DNA of 64,000 nt from positions 1 to 64,000 of the forward strand of contig CAXMMR010000031.1 in assembly GCA_963692975.2 (NCBI GenBank), read 5' to 3'. The notes under the pieces were generated by a model, which saw only the letters and a list, made by a program, of their open reading frames with translations, did no database searches and was not told where the DNA came from. Positions 1 through 8,382 of the stretch are shown here, piece by piece (within the stretch, counting starts at the first letter, position 1; each line of letters opens with the position of its first letter). The position numbers and the translations under genes were made by a program. The DNA is from CAXMMR01 sp963692975 (GTDB lineage Bacteria > Pseudomonadota > Alphaproteobacteria > Acetobacterales > Acetobacteraceae).

Positions 1-337
1 CCATCAGCGCGTCGAGCAGCCCGGTCACCGCGTTGGTCGCCCCCGGCCCGCTGGTCACCAGCACGCAGCCGACCCGGCCGGTCGAACGCGCATAGCCCTC
101 GGCGGCATGCACCGCCGCCTGCTCGTGGCGCACCAGCACGTGCCGGATCGCCTCCTGCTGGAACAGCGCGTCATAGATCGGCAGCACCGCCCCGCCCGGA
201 TAGCCGAAGATCACCTCGACGCCTTGCTCGACAAGCGCCCGCAGCAGCAGCTCGCTGCCGGTCGCCTCGCTGGGGAGCTCGCCGTCGGGAAGCTGTGGCG
301 CCATCAAGCTGGCGACGGGATGCGTCTCGACGTTCAT
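1..337 (-). CDS. ilvB: Acetolactate synthase large subunit, N-terminal part (cut by window edge)
   Basis: Reads off the left edge, so only about the first 112 residues are visible. It is the thiamine-diphosphate enzyme that starts branched-chain amino acid synthesis by condensing two pyruvates (or pyruvate and 2-oxobutyrate). The motif GYPGGAVLPIYDAL (about residues 45-58) and HEQAAVHAAEGYARSTG, with the family's ThDP-activating Glu at about residue 72, are diagnostic. TSGPGATNAVTGLLDAL follows. The start at 337 is backed by AAGGAG eight bases upstream. It lies about 50 bp downstream of miaA on the same strand. ilvB rather than another ThDP decarboxylase is inferred from the tight motif match; the small subunit would lie outside the window. 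Confidence 0.9.
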   Translation of the reverse strand, partial: MNVETHPVASLMAPQLPDGELPSEATGSELLLRALVEQGVEVIFGYPGGAVLPIYDALFQQEAIRHVLVRHEQAAVHAAEGYARSTGRVGCVLVTSGPGATNAVTGLLDALM

Positions 338-388
338 CGCTCATGCTCCTTGGCGAGCGGGCGGGTCTAGACCTCGTCCGCCACGGCG

Positions 389-1409
389 TCAATCACGTTT
401 GCGCACGAAACTTGCCATAAACTCGGCAAAGAGTTCTATTTCTTTCGTCCAGCCAGTGTAGCGCGCATCGAATGTCTGTGTTGCGTCAGCAGGGGCCAGC
501 TCGTGATGCGCGAACCAGGTCGCCTGCCGCTTGGTGTAGCGCCCTGTCGCCGCTACCGTCCGCGCCGACGCCTCGGCCAGCGACAACCGGCCCTCGAGAT
601 GGGCGAGCAGCTCCGGCACCCCATGCGCCCGCATCGCCGGCAACGCCGGATCAAGCCCCCGCGCGCCCAGCGCCCGCGCTTCCTCAAGCCCGCCCTGCGC
701 CAGCATCGCCTCGAAGCGCCGCCCGACAGCCTCCCGCAGCACCGCCCGCGGCGGCGCCAGCCGCAACGCCGCCAGCCGCCAGGGCAACGCCGCCGGCGCG
801 CCCGCCCGCTGCCACGCCGCCAGCCCCCGCCCGGTCGCGCGCAACACCTCGACCGCCCGCGCGATCCGCTGCCCATCGCTCGGCCGCAGCCGCGCCGCCG
901 TCGCCGGATCCTCCGCCAGCAACCGCGCATGCAGCGCCGCCGCCCCCTCGGCCGCCAACTGCGCCCGCACCGCCTCGCGCACCCCCGCCGGGATCATCGG
1001 CACGTCCGCCAGCCCATCCCGCAACGCCGCGAAATACAGCCCCGTCCCGCCAACCAGGATCGGCAGCCGTCCCGCCGCCGCCGCCGCCTCCATCGCCGCC
1101 AGCGCCGCTCCCCGCCACCAGGCCGCACTGCCCGGCTCGGCCGCATCGCGAACCCCATACAGCGCATGCGGCGCCCGCGCCTCGTCGGCCGGCTCCGGCC
1201 GCGCCGTCAGCACCCGCAGGTCCCGATACACCCTGCATCGAGTCCGCGTTGATCACCGTCCCGCCCAGCCGCTCCGCCAACGCCACCGCCAACGCCGACT
1301 TGCCACTCGCCGTCGGCCCGGCGATCAGCAGGGCCGGTCTCAAGGAAGGACGCGAAGGCCAGGGGCTTTGCCCCTGGACCCCATTAAAGGCGGAGCCTTT
1401 AAAATCCAT
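389..1409 (-). CDS. miaA: tRNA dimethylallyltransferase MiaA, frameshifted as given
   Basis: MiaA transfers a dimethylallyl group to A37 of tRNAs that read UNN codons. The N-terminal piece has the P-loop GPTASGKS followed by VINADSMQ. The rest (VYRDLRVLTARPEP, LVGGTGLYFAALRDGL, RYTKRQATWF) is in the next frame. The switch is a single extra C in CCC at 1231-1233: deleting it restores the family reading ADSMQVYRDL. The repaired protein would be about 317 aa, a normal length. The only in-frame ATG (1409) lies inside the repeat at 1355-1561 and would add the leader MDFKGSAFNGVQGQSPWP; TTG at 1343 is the more native-looking start. The insertion may be real decay or a sequencing error. Confidence 0.85.
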
Positions 1410-1561
1410 TCCTTATTCATGACTCCTGGGCCAAGTCAGTGCCGTGGGAAGCAGGATTGAATGGCTTCGCCAAGCAAGGAAGAGCGTATCTATGCTCTCA
1501 AACGAATGGGGTCTGGGGCCGCGGGCCCCAGCGGGTCCAGGGCAGAGCCCTGGCCTTCCTT
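1355..1561 (+). repeat. GC-rich two-hairpin repeat R1 (module A ... C ... B)
   Basis: Module A (1355-1410) has stems CCAGGGGC/GCCCCTGG and AAAGGC/GCCTTT. A central ATGGCTTCGCCAAGC box lies at 1461. Module B (about 1504-1561) has stems CTGGGGC/GCCCCAG and CCAGGGC/GCCCTGG. The outer ends (AAGGCCAGGG...TGGACCC and its complement) form imperfect terminal inverted repeats. It fills the gap between the divergent miaA and serB genes and runs up to both of their starts. Confidence 0.9.
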
Positions 1562-1580
1562 GTGAACTGGAACACTCAAG

Positions 1581-2455
1581 CTGCGCCGCATCCTCACCCT
1601 TGTCGCCGCGCGTGACCGCACGACCCTCTCGCCGGCCCTGATCGAGCGCGTGCGCGACGCCGTGCGCGGCGACCCGCCGGTCGTGCTCTCCCCCGGCGAG
1701 GCGGTCGACATCGCCTGTCTCTCCCCCGATCCCGAGCACGCCCGCGCGGCGCTGGAGGGCGCCGCCGTCGACCTGCTCGTCACCCGCCCGCGCGGCCGGC
1801 GCAAGGGCCTGCTGGTGGCCGACATGGACGGCACCATCGTCACCTCGGAGACGCTCGACGAGTTGGCCGCCGCCGCCGGCCTCAAGGATGCCGTCAGCGC
1901 CATCACCCGCCGCAGCAATGAACGGCGAGGTGGACTTCGCCGAGGCGCTGCGCGAGCGCGTCGCCATGCTGGCCGGCCTGCCCGAGGCGGCGCTGCAGGC
2001 GACCTGGGCCGGCACGGCGCTCACCCCGGGCGCCCGCACCCTGGTCGCCACCATGCGCGCCCACGGCGCCGCCACCGCGCTGGTCTCCGGCGGCTTCACC
2101 TGGTTCACCGAGCGCGTCGCCGCCGCCTGCGGAGTCGAGGCCCACTTCGCCAATGTCCTGGAGCTCGCCGACGGCGCGCTCACCGGCGCCGTCCTCGAGC
2201 CGATCCTGGATCGCGCCGCCAAGCTCGCCACCCTGCAGCGCCTGGCCGAGGACCGCCACCTGCGCCCCGCCGCCACGCTGGCCGTCGGCGATGGTGCCAA
2301 CGACCTGGCGATGCTCGCCGGCGGCCGGGCTCGGCATCGCCTTCCACGCCAAGCCCATCGTCGCCGCCGCGGCCGCCAACCGGGTCGACCACGCCGACCT
2401 GCGCGCCCTGCTGTTCGCCCAGGGCTACCGCGCCGCCGAGCTGACGGAAGCCTGA
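1581..2455 (+). CDS. serB: Phosphoserine phosphatase SerB, frameshifted twice as given
   Basis: Last step of serine synthesis: hydrolysis of O-phosphoserine, HAD superfamily. Motif I DMDGTIVTSETLDELA, motif II ALVSGGFTWF and motif III VGDGANDLAML are seen, but in three frames. An extra A at 1917-1918 (AGCAATGAAC) shifts the frame before MNGEVDF. An extra G at 2323-2324 shifts it before AGLGIAFHAKP. With both removed the product is about 290 aa, the usual alphaproteobacterial length. No ATG, GTG or TTG is available at the true N-terminus: coding begins near CTG 1581, right after repeat R1, so the native start may have been lost or hidden by another indel; GTG 1650 is a later alternative. Confidence 0.85.
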
Positions 2456-2677
2456 GCCGATCATCGCTCGACGCACGCTCTCGATCTCGTGATCGCCGCC
2501 GACACGCGCTGGACCAGGCTTTGCCCACGTCCGACGATCGCACTCTGAAACGTTTGCATCGCCCTGCGCCGCACGGCTGAGGCGTTCCACGCCGCTCGCC
2601 CGCTAAGTCACTGGGGGGAATCAACAAACCCCAAGCCGCGTTCTGCTGCCATGACAAGCACTCGGAGTCGCCGGTAG

Positions 2678-3559
2678 ATGGCCCAGCGTCCCATCTGGCG
2701 GGGCCAGCTGCGCCTCGCCCTCGTCGCCTGCCCGGTCGTCCTCTACAACGCCCGCCACGAGCGCGAGGCGCTCCATTTCCACCTCATCAATCCGGCCACC
2801 GGCAACCGAGTGCGGATGGTGACCGAGGACGCCGAGACCGGCGAGGAGCTGCGCCGCGGCGACCTCGTCCGCGGCTACCAGTTCGAGAAGGGCCGCTACG
2901 TCATCCTCGACGAGGAGGACTTCGAGAGCGCCAGGACCGACAGCTCGACCACGATGAAGATTGACAAGTTCGTCGACGCCGCCTCCATCGACCCCGTCTA
3001 CTACGACTCCAGCTATTACATGGCGCCCGACGGCGACGCCGCCGACGACGTCTACGGTGTGCTGCGCCAGGCGATCGAGGAGACCGGCAAGGTCGCACTC
3101 ACCCGCATCGTCATCGCCCGCCGCGAGCGCGCCGTGCTGATCGTGCCCATGCCGCATGGCCTCGCCGTGCACACGCTGCTGGAGGAGCGCGACCTCAACA
3201 GCGCCGGCAGCCTGTTCGACGCCGCCGCCGCCAAGCCGGTCGACCCGGACATGGTCCAGCTCGCCAAGCAGCTCATCACCCGCCAGCTCGGCACCTACGA
3301 CCCGGCCGACGTCGAAGACCGCTACGAAGCTCGCCTGCGCGACGTCATCGCCGCCAAGCTCAAGGGCGAAGGCGTTCAGCCCGAAGCCGCCATCGCCCCC
3401 GAGCGCGGCAACGTCATCGACCTGATGGCCGCCCTCAAGAAAAGCCTGGGCCAATCCACCGACGCACCACCCGCCAAAACCAAACGCCCCGCCCGCGCCA
3501 AGCCCGAGCCTGTCGCCACGCCGCAGCAAGCAGCCAAGCCCACGCGCAAGCGAGCCTAG
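2678..3559 (+). CDS. ku: Non-homologous end-joining protein Ku
   Basis: Bacterial Ku, a homodimeric ring that binds DNA double-strand ends and recruits LigD. The 293-aa length is typical. Family features include IWRGQLRLALVACPV at the N-terminus, a VRGYQFEKGRYVILDEEDF segment (residues about 67-85), and DSSYYMAP. The C-terminal tail (from about residue 255) is rich in Pro, Ala, Lys and Arg (PAKTKRPARAKPEP), a common DNA-binding extension. No ligD is in this window, so its partner must be elsewhere. The gene is followed after 3 bp by repeat R2. Upstream 2456-2677 holds no other recognisable gene. Confidence 0.95.
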   Translation: MAQRPIWRGQLRLALVACPVVLYNARHEREALHFHLINPATGNRVRMVTEDAETGEELRRGDLVRGYQFEKGRYVILDEEDFESARTDSSTTMKIDKFVDAASIDPVYYDSSYYMAPDGDAADDVYGVLRQAIEETGKVALTRIVIARRERAVLIVPMPHGLAVHTLLEERDLNSAGSLFDAAAAKPVDPDMVQLAKQLITRQLGTYDPADVEDRYEARLRDVIAAKLKGEGVQPEAAIAPERGNVIDLMAALKKSLGQSTDAPPAKTKRPARAKPEPVATPQQAAKPTRKRA

Positions 3560-3562
3560 ACG

Positions 3563-3875
3563 AAGGTAAGGCCAGGGCGCTGCCCTGGACCCGCTGGGGC
3601 CCGAGGCCCCAGACCCCATTTATCGGTGGGACGTTGCTTGGGTTGTGCTAGCAATTGGCTCAAGAGAAAGCGTCCGGAGGGTTGGATAAAGTCTTGCCTA
3701 TAGGCAAGATTTACATAACCCACTGATAATCAACAAAACCACCCAAGAAACTTGGGGCAGCCCGCCTCTGACCCTCGCCCCAAAATCTTGCGGTATTTCG
3801 CCCCTCTCCAAGGAATCGGGGGTCTGGGGCCTCAGGCCCCAGCGGAGTCCAGAGGCAGAGCCTCTGGCCTTCCTT
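3563..3875 (+). repeat. GC-rich composite repeat R2 with internal palindromic core
   Basis: Two B-type modules in inverted orientation (about 3563-3620 and 3815-3875) flank a lower-GC core of about 190 bp. The core contains a perfect palindrome (3693-3708) and ATCTTGCGGTATTTCGCC (3785-3802), both also present in the copy at 58521-58914. The left end starts 3 bp after the ku stop codon. The right module is read as the last codons of the small gene at 3832-4038. The region between ku and that gene holds nothing else. Confidence 0.85.
3693..3708. promoter_or_regulatory. Perfect palindrome CTTGCCTATAGGCAAG in repeat core
   Basis: A 16-bp perfect inverted repeat with no spacer, in the core of R2. 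The second core copy has the same sequence extended to 20 bp. Such a palindrome could be a dimeric protein-binding or strand-exchange site; no function is shown by the sequence itself. Confidence 0.6.
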
Positions 3876-4038
3876 CCTCAGCATGCCACCGCCGCAGCCG
3901 CACGATACGGCCGTCATCCATGTGGCACACCATGCACACGCTGTCCTCGAACGTGCCGAGATGCCCCCACTCGTCGTCACCGAAGCCGCACTCCGGGCAG
4001 GTGAAGTGGAATCGCGCTGGATCGGGGTCCTGGCTCAT
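3832..4038 (-). CDS. Small zinc-ribbon protein with repeat-derived tail
   Basis: A 68-aa protein not recognised by name. It has a four-cysteine ribbon: CPECGFGDDEW (residues about 15-25) and CMVCHMDDGRIVRLRRW (about 35-51), which probably bind one zinc. Its ATG overlaps the SDR stop codon as ATGA (4035-4038), so it is translationally coupled to that gene. The last 14 residues (EGRPEALPLDSAGA) and the stop are encoded by module B of repeat R2, so the ancestral end has been replaced. The ribbon could bind nucleic acid or a protein partner; function is unknown. Confidence 0.65.
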   Translation of the reverse strand: MSQDPDPARFHFTCPECGFGDDEWGHLGTFEDSVCMVCHMDDGRIVRLRRWHAEEGRPEALPLDSAGA

Positions 4039-4913
4039 AGCATCGGCACGCCGCCGGTGACCGGGATCAGCGCGCCGCTCATGAAGCTGCCCTGGTCGGA
4101 GGCCAGCAGCACGTAGGCGGGCGCGAGCTCCGCCGGCTGGCCGGGCCGTCCCATCGGCACGTCCTTGCCAAGGCTCTCCAGCTGCTCCGGCTCCTTGGCG
4201 ATCGGCTGGATCGGCGTCCACACCGGCCCGGGCGCGACGCAATTCACCCGGATGCCCTGCGGCGCCAGCAGGTTCGACAGCGCCACCGTGAAGCTGGCGA
4301 TCGCGCCCTTGGTCGCCGCATAGACCAGCATCGTCTTGTTCGCCGTCTTGGCCTGCACGCTGGTGGAGTTGACGATGGCGCCGCCCGGCTTCATCTGCGG
4401 CACCGCTGCCTGAGACAGGTAGTACATCGCAAACACGTTGGTGCGGAACGCGCGGTCGAGCTGCTCGGCGGTGACGTCGGAGAGCTCCTTGTTCACGGTC
4501 TGCGCCGCGGCGTTGTTGACCAGGATGTCGAGCCGTCCGAACGCCTCGACGGTGCGCGCCACCAGCGCATGGCAGAGCGCCTCGTCCTTGATGTCGCCCG
4601 GCAGCATCACGCAGCGCCGCCCCGCCTGGCCGACCCAGCGCGCCGTCTCCTCGGCGTCGGTCTGCTCCTCGGGCAGGTAGGAGATGGCGACGTCCGCGCC
4701 CTCGCGCGCATAGGCGATCGCCACCGCCCGGCCGATGCCGCTGTCGCCGCCGGTGATCAGCGCGACGCGGTCGGTCAGCAGGCCCTTGCCGACATAGCTG
4801 GTCTCGCCGTGGTCGGGCGCCGGGTCCATCTTCGACGACAGCCCGGGTGCGGGCTGCTGCTGCTCGCCCTTGAACGGCCCGCTTGGCCCGGCTTCGCGTG
4901 GATCGACTGTCAT
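4035..4913 (-). CDS. SDR family oxidoreductase, general-stress-protein-39 type
   Basis: A 292-aa NAD(P)-dependent short-chain dehydrogenase. A hydrophilic N-terminal extension of about 45 residues, rich in Pro, Gln and Gly, precedes the Rossmann start GKGLLTDRVALITGGDSGIG. ILVNNAAAQ, the catalytic Ser in VNSTSVQ and YAATK follow. The extension and GGDSGIG motif are typical of the Bacillus general stress protein 39 / YhdF-like branch, often annotated glucose 1-dehydrogenase or aldehyde reductase. The substrate cannot be read from the sequence. Start ATG 4913 begins MTVDPREAGP. The gene is coupled to the zinc-ribbon gene downstream and lies 104 bp after the OPT transporter. Confidence 0.85.
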   Translation of the reverse strand: MTVDPREAGPSGPFKGEQQQPAPGLSSKMDPAPDHGETSYVGKGLLTDRVALITGGDSGIGRAVAIAYAREGADVAISYLPEEQTDAEETARWVGQAGRRCVMLPGDIKDEALCHALVARTVEAFGRLDILVNNAAAQTVNKELSDVTAEQLDRAFRTNVFAMYYLSQAAVPQMKPGGAIVNSTSVQAKTANKTMLVYAATKGAIASFTVALSNLLAPQGIRVNCVAPGPVWTPIQPIAKEPEQLESLGKDVPMGRPGQPAELAPAYVLLASDQGSFMSGALIPVTGGVPML

Positions 4914-5017
4914 GGCGAGCTCCTGGATACGCAGCGCCAACGTCGCCCCGGCTGGACGGATGCCTTCAGTCGCCGTCCCCGCGCGCCGCCTCGATCCGCG
5001 CCGCCGCGGCAAAAGGG

Positions 5018-7096
5018 TCAGTCTGCACCCGCCCCACGCAGCAGCCGCAAGGCGGCATCGCCGGGGCCCTGGTCCGCCGGCTCGGCCTTGCCGCGGCTGA
5101 CGGCGCGGAAGAACAGCACCAGCACGGCAAGGAAGATCGCCCCGCCGAGCCAGCGCGCCGCGCCGTCGAACCCGGCGCCGGCCAGGGCCGGCGGATGCCC
5201 GCGCACCGCCTCCACCACCGCAAGCCCCATCCCCGCCACGCTCTCGCCGACCAGGAAGCCGGAGGAGAGCAGCACCCCGCGCCGACGCAGCCGCTCGCGC
5301 GCCGCCTCCACCGTCTCGCCCTCCCCCTGCCGGCGAATCCGCCGCTCGGCGATCCAGCCGATCACCCCGCCCAGCGCAATGGTGACCGCGACCTGCGGCG
5401 GCAGATACATGCCGAGGCCGACGGTCAGCGTCGGTATCTGCAGCCCGCGCGGCCGCAGCCACTCCTCCAGCCCGATGAAGCACACCCCGGCGCCGATGCC
5501 GATCAGCATCATCGTCCAGGGCAGGGTGTGGCCGAAGATCCCCTGCGCGATCGTCGCCACCAGCGAGGCCTGCGGCGCCGCCATCGCCGCGCCCGCATCC
5601 ATCCCCGCGCGCGGCAGGCTGCCGGCAAAGCCGTAGGCTTGGTACAGCAGCTCCAGCAGCGGCGCGATCACCATCGCACCGACGCCGACGCCCACGAGCA
5701 GCACCACCTGCTGGCGCCACGGCGTCGCGTCGACCAGCTGGCCGGTCTTGAGATCCTGCAGATTGTCGTTGGCGATCGAGCACATCGTCACCACCACCGC
5801 GGTGACGAACAGCGCCGTCGCCATCAGCCCGCGTGCCGCCTCCGCCCCCACCGGCAGCCGGCTGAGCAGCAGCGAGATGACGATGGTGCCCAGGATGCCG
5901 ATGCCCGAGATCGGGCTGGAGGACGAGCCGAGCAGCCCCGCCATGTAGCCGCAGGCGGTCGCCATCAGGAAGCCGAACACCACGGTGAACACGGTGGCGG
6001 CGACGACGAAGCCGATCTGCAAGCCGAAGCCGAGCCCCCGGCCATCGGCGGCGCTGAACGCCGCGATCAGCGCCCCGAGCGGCAGCGCCAGCCCGCCGGC
6101 CGCAACCGTCACCCAGCCGATCGGCAGGTCGCGCTCCTGGCGCGGCAGCACCTCGCCGTCCTGCTTCGCGCCAGCCACGGCAAAGGCGTGACCGACGCTG
6201 CGCAGCATCGGCCGGAACAGCGAGCCGACCACCCACACTCCGGCGACGGCGATGATCCCGGCGCCGATCAGCCGCACCTGGCTCGACCACAGCGTCATGG
6301 CCAGCGGCACCCCCGTGCCGGCTCGCGGGTCGGCAAACGCCGTCAGCAGCGGCACGGCGATCCCCCAAGCCGCGGCAACCCCGATCAGCAGCGCCAGGCA
6401 GGCGCCGATGCCGACCAGGTAGCCGACGCCGACCAGCGCCAGCGAGAAGCCGGCGCCGACGCGAAACACCGCATGGCCGGCGGTCGCGACCGCGGTCACG
6501 CCGTCGCCCAGCAGCCGCACCCCGGCGAGCAGCGCGAAGCTGGCCGCAGCACCCGCGCCCTCCGCCAGGTCGCGCAGGCCGCCGCGCGCCGCCGCGTCGC
6601 CGTTGCCGGCGCGCAGCACCTCGGCGGCGGCCACGCCCTCCGGAAACGGCAGGTCGCTCTCCACCACCATGGCGCGGCGCAGCGGGATCGAGAACAGCAC
6701 CCCGAGCAGCCCGCCGAGCAGGCAGAGCGAGGTCGTCTCGACGAACGGGAAGCCGCGCCAGTGGCCGACGATCACCAGCGCCGGCAGCACGAGAATGACG
6801 TTGCACAGCGTCCCCGCCGCCGAGGCCTGGGTCTGCACCATGTTGTTCTCGAGGATGTTGCCGCCGCCGAGCAGGCGCAGCACCCCCATCGAGATCACCG
6901 CCGCCGGGATCGAGGAGGCGAAGGTCACCCCGGTCTTGAGCCCCATGTAGAGGTTCGCCGCCATGAAGATGACGGTGATCGCCGCACCCAGCACCAAGCC
7001 ACGCCAGGTGAGCTCGTGCCGATGCGGTTCGTCCTGGGGGGCCCCATCTTGACGCGCCCCATCCTGACGCATCCCATCCTGGTCCGGTGTCGGCAT
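5018..7096 (-). CDS. OPT family oligopeptide/metal-chelate transporter
   Basis: A 692-aa integral inner-membrane protein of the OPT superfamily, which imports peptides or metal-chelate compounds, probably by proton symport. After a hydrophilic N-terminus it reads GLVLGAAITVIFMAANLYMG and ENNMVQTQASAAGTLCNVI, both typical of bacterial OPT proteins, and it has many hydrophobic segments to the end. The start at 7096 (MPTPDQDG) is preferred over 7180, which would run through the divergent glycosylase start. The N-terminus contains a short tandem repeat (QDG.RQDGARQDGAPQDE) from a 15-bp DNA repeat at about 7035-7085. Substrate unknown. Confidence 0.85.
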   Translation of the reverse strand: MPTPDQDGMRQDGARQDGAPQDEPHRHELTWRGLVLGAAITVIFMAANLYMGLKTGVTFASSIPAAVISMGVLRLLGGGNILENNMVQTQASAAGTLCNVILVLPALVIVGHWRGFPFVETTSLCLLGGLLGVLFSIPLRRAMVVESDLPFPEGVAAAEVLRAGNGDAAARGGLRDLAEGAGAAASFALLAGVRLLGDGVTAVATAGHAVFRVGAGFSLALVGVGYLVGIGACLALLIGVAAAWGIAVPLLTAFADPRAGTGVPLAMTLWSSQVRLIGAGIIAVAGVWVVGSLFRPMLRSVGHAFAVAGAKQDGEVLPRQERDLPIGWVTVAAGGLALPLGALIAAFSAADGRGLGFGLQIGFVVAATVFTVVFGFLMATACGYMAGLLGSSSSPISGIGILGTIVISLLLSRLPVGAEAARGLMATALFVTAVVVTMCSIANDNLQDLKTGQLVDATPWRQQVVLLVGVGVGAMVIAPLLELLYQAYGFAGSLPRAGMDAGAAMAAPQASLVATIAQGIFGHTLPWTMMLIGIGAGVCFIGLEEWLRPRGLQIPTLTVGLGMYLPPQVAVTIALGGVIGWIAERRIRRQGEGETVEAARERLRRRGVLLSSGFLVGESVAGMGLAVVEAVRGHPPALAGAGFDGAARWLGGAIFLAVLVLFFRAVSRGKAEPADQGPGDAALRLLRGAGAD

Positions 7097-7187
7097 GCGG
7101 CGCGGCCTTTCGCGATCATCGCCGGCGGGCGAGGGTGAGGGTCGTCCAACCCTGTGCACGTGCGGTGCCGCTCCGGACAATCAAATC

Positions 7188-7799
7188 ATGGTCCTGCCGA
7201 CCGACTTCTTCCGCCGCCCGGTCGCCAACGTCGCCGCGGCGCTGCTCGGCGCCGTGCTGCTGGTCGAGGGCGTCGGCGGCGCCATCGTCGAGTGCGAGGC
7301 CTATGATCGCGACGACCCGGCCTCGCACAGCGTCCGCGGCCAAACGCCGCGCAACGCCACGATGTTCGGCCCAGTCGGCCGCGCCTATGTCTACCGCTCT
7401 TACGGCCTGCACTGGTGCCTGAACATCGTCTGCGGCCTGGCCCCCGGCGGCGCTGTGCTGGTCCGCGCGCTCGAGCCGCTGCACGGCCTGGAGACGATGC
7501 GCCAGCGGCGCGGCACCACGCTCACCGCCGCCCTCTGCCGCGGCCCCGGCTGCGTCTGCCAAGCCCTGGCGATCACCGGCGCGCTGGACGGCCACCGGCT
7601 CGACGCGCCGCCCTTCCTGCTCACGCCCGGCGAGACGGCGGCGCCGGTGCTCGCCGGCCCCCGCGTCGGCATCAGCCGCGGCCGCGACACGCCCTGGCGC
7701 TTTTCCCTCGCCGGCTCGCGCTATGTCAGCCGCGGCCCGGCCCGCTCTCCGGTAACGCATCGCCCGGCCGAGGGTCCACCTGATAGTGGATCGGCTTAA
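7188..7799 (+). CDS. 3-methyladenine DNA glycosylase, AAG/MPG type
   Basis: A 203-aa base-excision-repair enzyme that flips out and removes alkylated purines (AAG fold). LPTDFFRRPVANVAAALLG opens the domain. IVECEAYDRDDPASHS contains the catalytic Glu and YDRDDPASH loop; MFGPVGRAYVYRSYGLHWC carries the conserved YVYxxYGxHWC motif, and GPGCVCQAL the product/acid site region. ATG 7188 is chosen because the domain starts three residues later; 7095 in the same frame would add a non-conserved 31 residues overlapping the divergent OPT start. Its 3' end overlaps the convergent DUF1989 gene by 74 bp. Confidence 0.9.
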   Translation: MVLPTDFFRRPVANVAAALLGAVLLVEGVGGAIVECEAYDRDDPASHSVRGQTPRNATMFGPVGRAYVYRSYGLHWCLNIVCGLAPGGAVLVRALEPLHGLETMRQRRGTTLTAALCRGPGCVCQALAITGALDGHRLDAPPFLLTPGETAAPVLAGPRVGISRGRDTPWRFSLAGSRYVSRGPARSPVTHRPAEGPPDSGSA

Positions 7800-8361
7800 A
7801 CGCGTGATTGTTGGACTGCAGCGCCGAGCAGGCGGTCAGCCCGATCACCAGGTCCTGCTCCGCCTCGAACACGACATGGTCGCCAGCCCGGCTCAGCGGC
7901 GGGTCCACCCGCAGCACCCCGGTCGCGCCGTCGACGGCGACGTTCATGAACACGTTGAAGGCCGTCGGAATGCGGTCCGGGCCGATCCCGAACGGGGCAA
8001 GCGCCGCCGCCAGGTTGCCGAAGCAGCCGCGATGCGGGTGCTCGTCGCCATAGATGATGCGGAAGGTATCGGCCGAGCACGGCGTCAGCAGGAAGTCGTG
8101 CCGCCCGACCGTGTCCGCCACGATGCGCAGCATGACGTTGCTGCGGTTCGAATACAGCGGGTCGCCAGTGGTCAAAAAGAGCCGCGACGCATAATCGAGC
8201 GTCCGTCCGGAGGAGATCACCTCGTCCAGATCGTCGCGCCGGAACGCCAGCAGGTCCGCCACCTGCTCGCCGCACGGGTCGATCACCGTCAGCCGCTCGC
8301 CACGATTCAGGGTGAACGCAACGCCCGAACGCGGCGCGATCTCGTGCCTCAAGCGCCCCAC
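7726..8361 (-). CDS. DUF1989 / urea carboxylase-associated family protein
   Basis: A 211-aa member of the DUF1989 family (urea amidolyase-associated proteins UAAP1/2 belong here), with GERLTVIDPCGEQVADLLAF near the start, RSNVMLRIVADTVGRHDFLL, HRGCFGNL, and TACSALQSNN near the end. The Cys and His residues in CGEQ, HRGCFGN and TACSA are candidates for metal binding. These proteins accompany urea or guanidine carboxylase systems, but their own reaction is unsettled. It lies 21 bp downstream of the YqcI/YcgG gene in an apparent two-gene operon. No carboxylase gene is in the window. Confidence 0.85.
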   Translation of the reverse strand: MGRLRHEIAPRSGVAFTLNRGERLTVIDPCGEQVADLLAFRRDDLDEVISSGRTLDYASRLFLTTGDPLYSNRSNVMLRIVADTVGRHDFLLTPCSADTFRIIYGDEHPHRGCFGNLAAALAPFGIGPDRIPTAFNVFMNVAVDGATGVLRVDPPLSRAGDHVVFEAEQDLVIGLTACSALQSNNHAFKPIHYQVDPRPGDALPESGPGRG

Positions 8362-8382
8362 TCTCTCAAGCGCCCTACTCCT

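Noticed and set aside
3785..3802. Cloning-vector contamination suggested by GCGGTATTTC in the repeat core
   Set aside because: Only about ten bases resemble the pUC sequence; flanks differ and the box recurs in a second genomic copy.
4883..7138. 751-aa ORF antisense to the OPT transporter
   Set aside because: Arg/His/Gln/Pro-rich shadow of a GC-rich gene with no motif; the minus strand has a real membrane protein.
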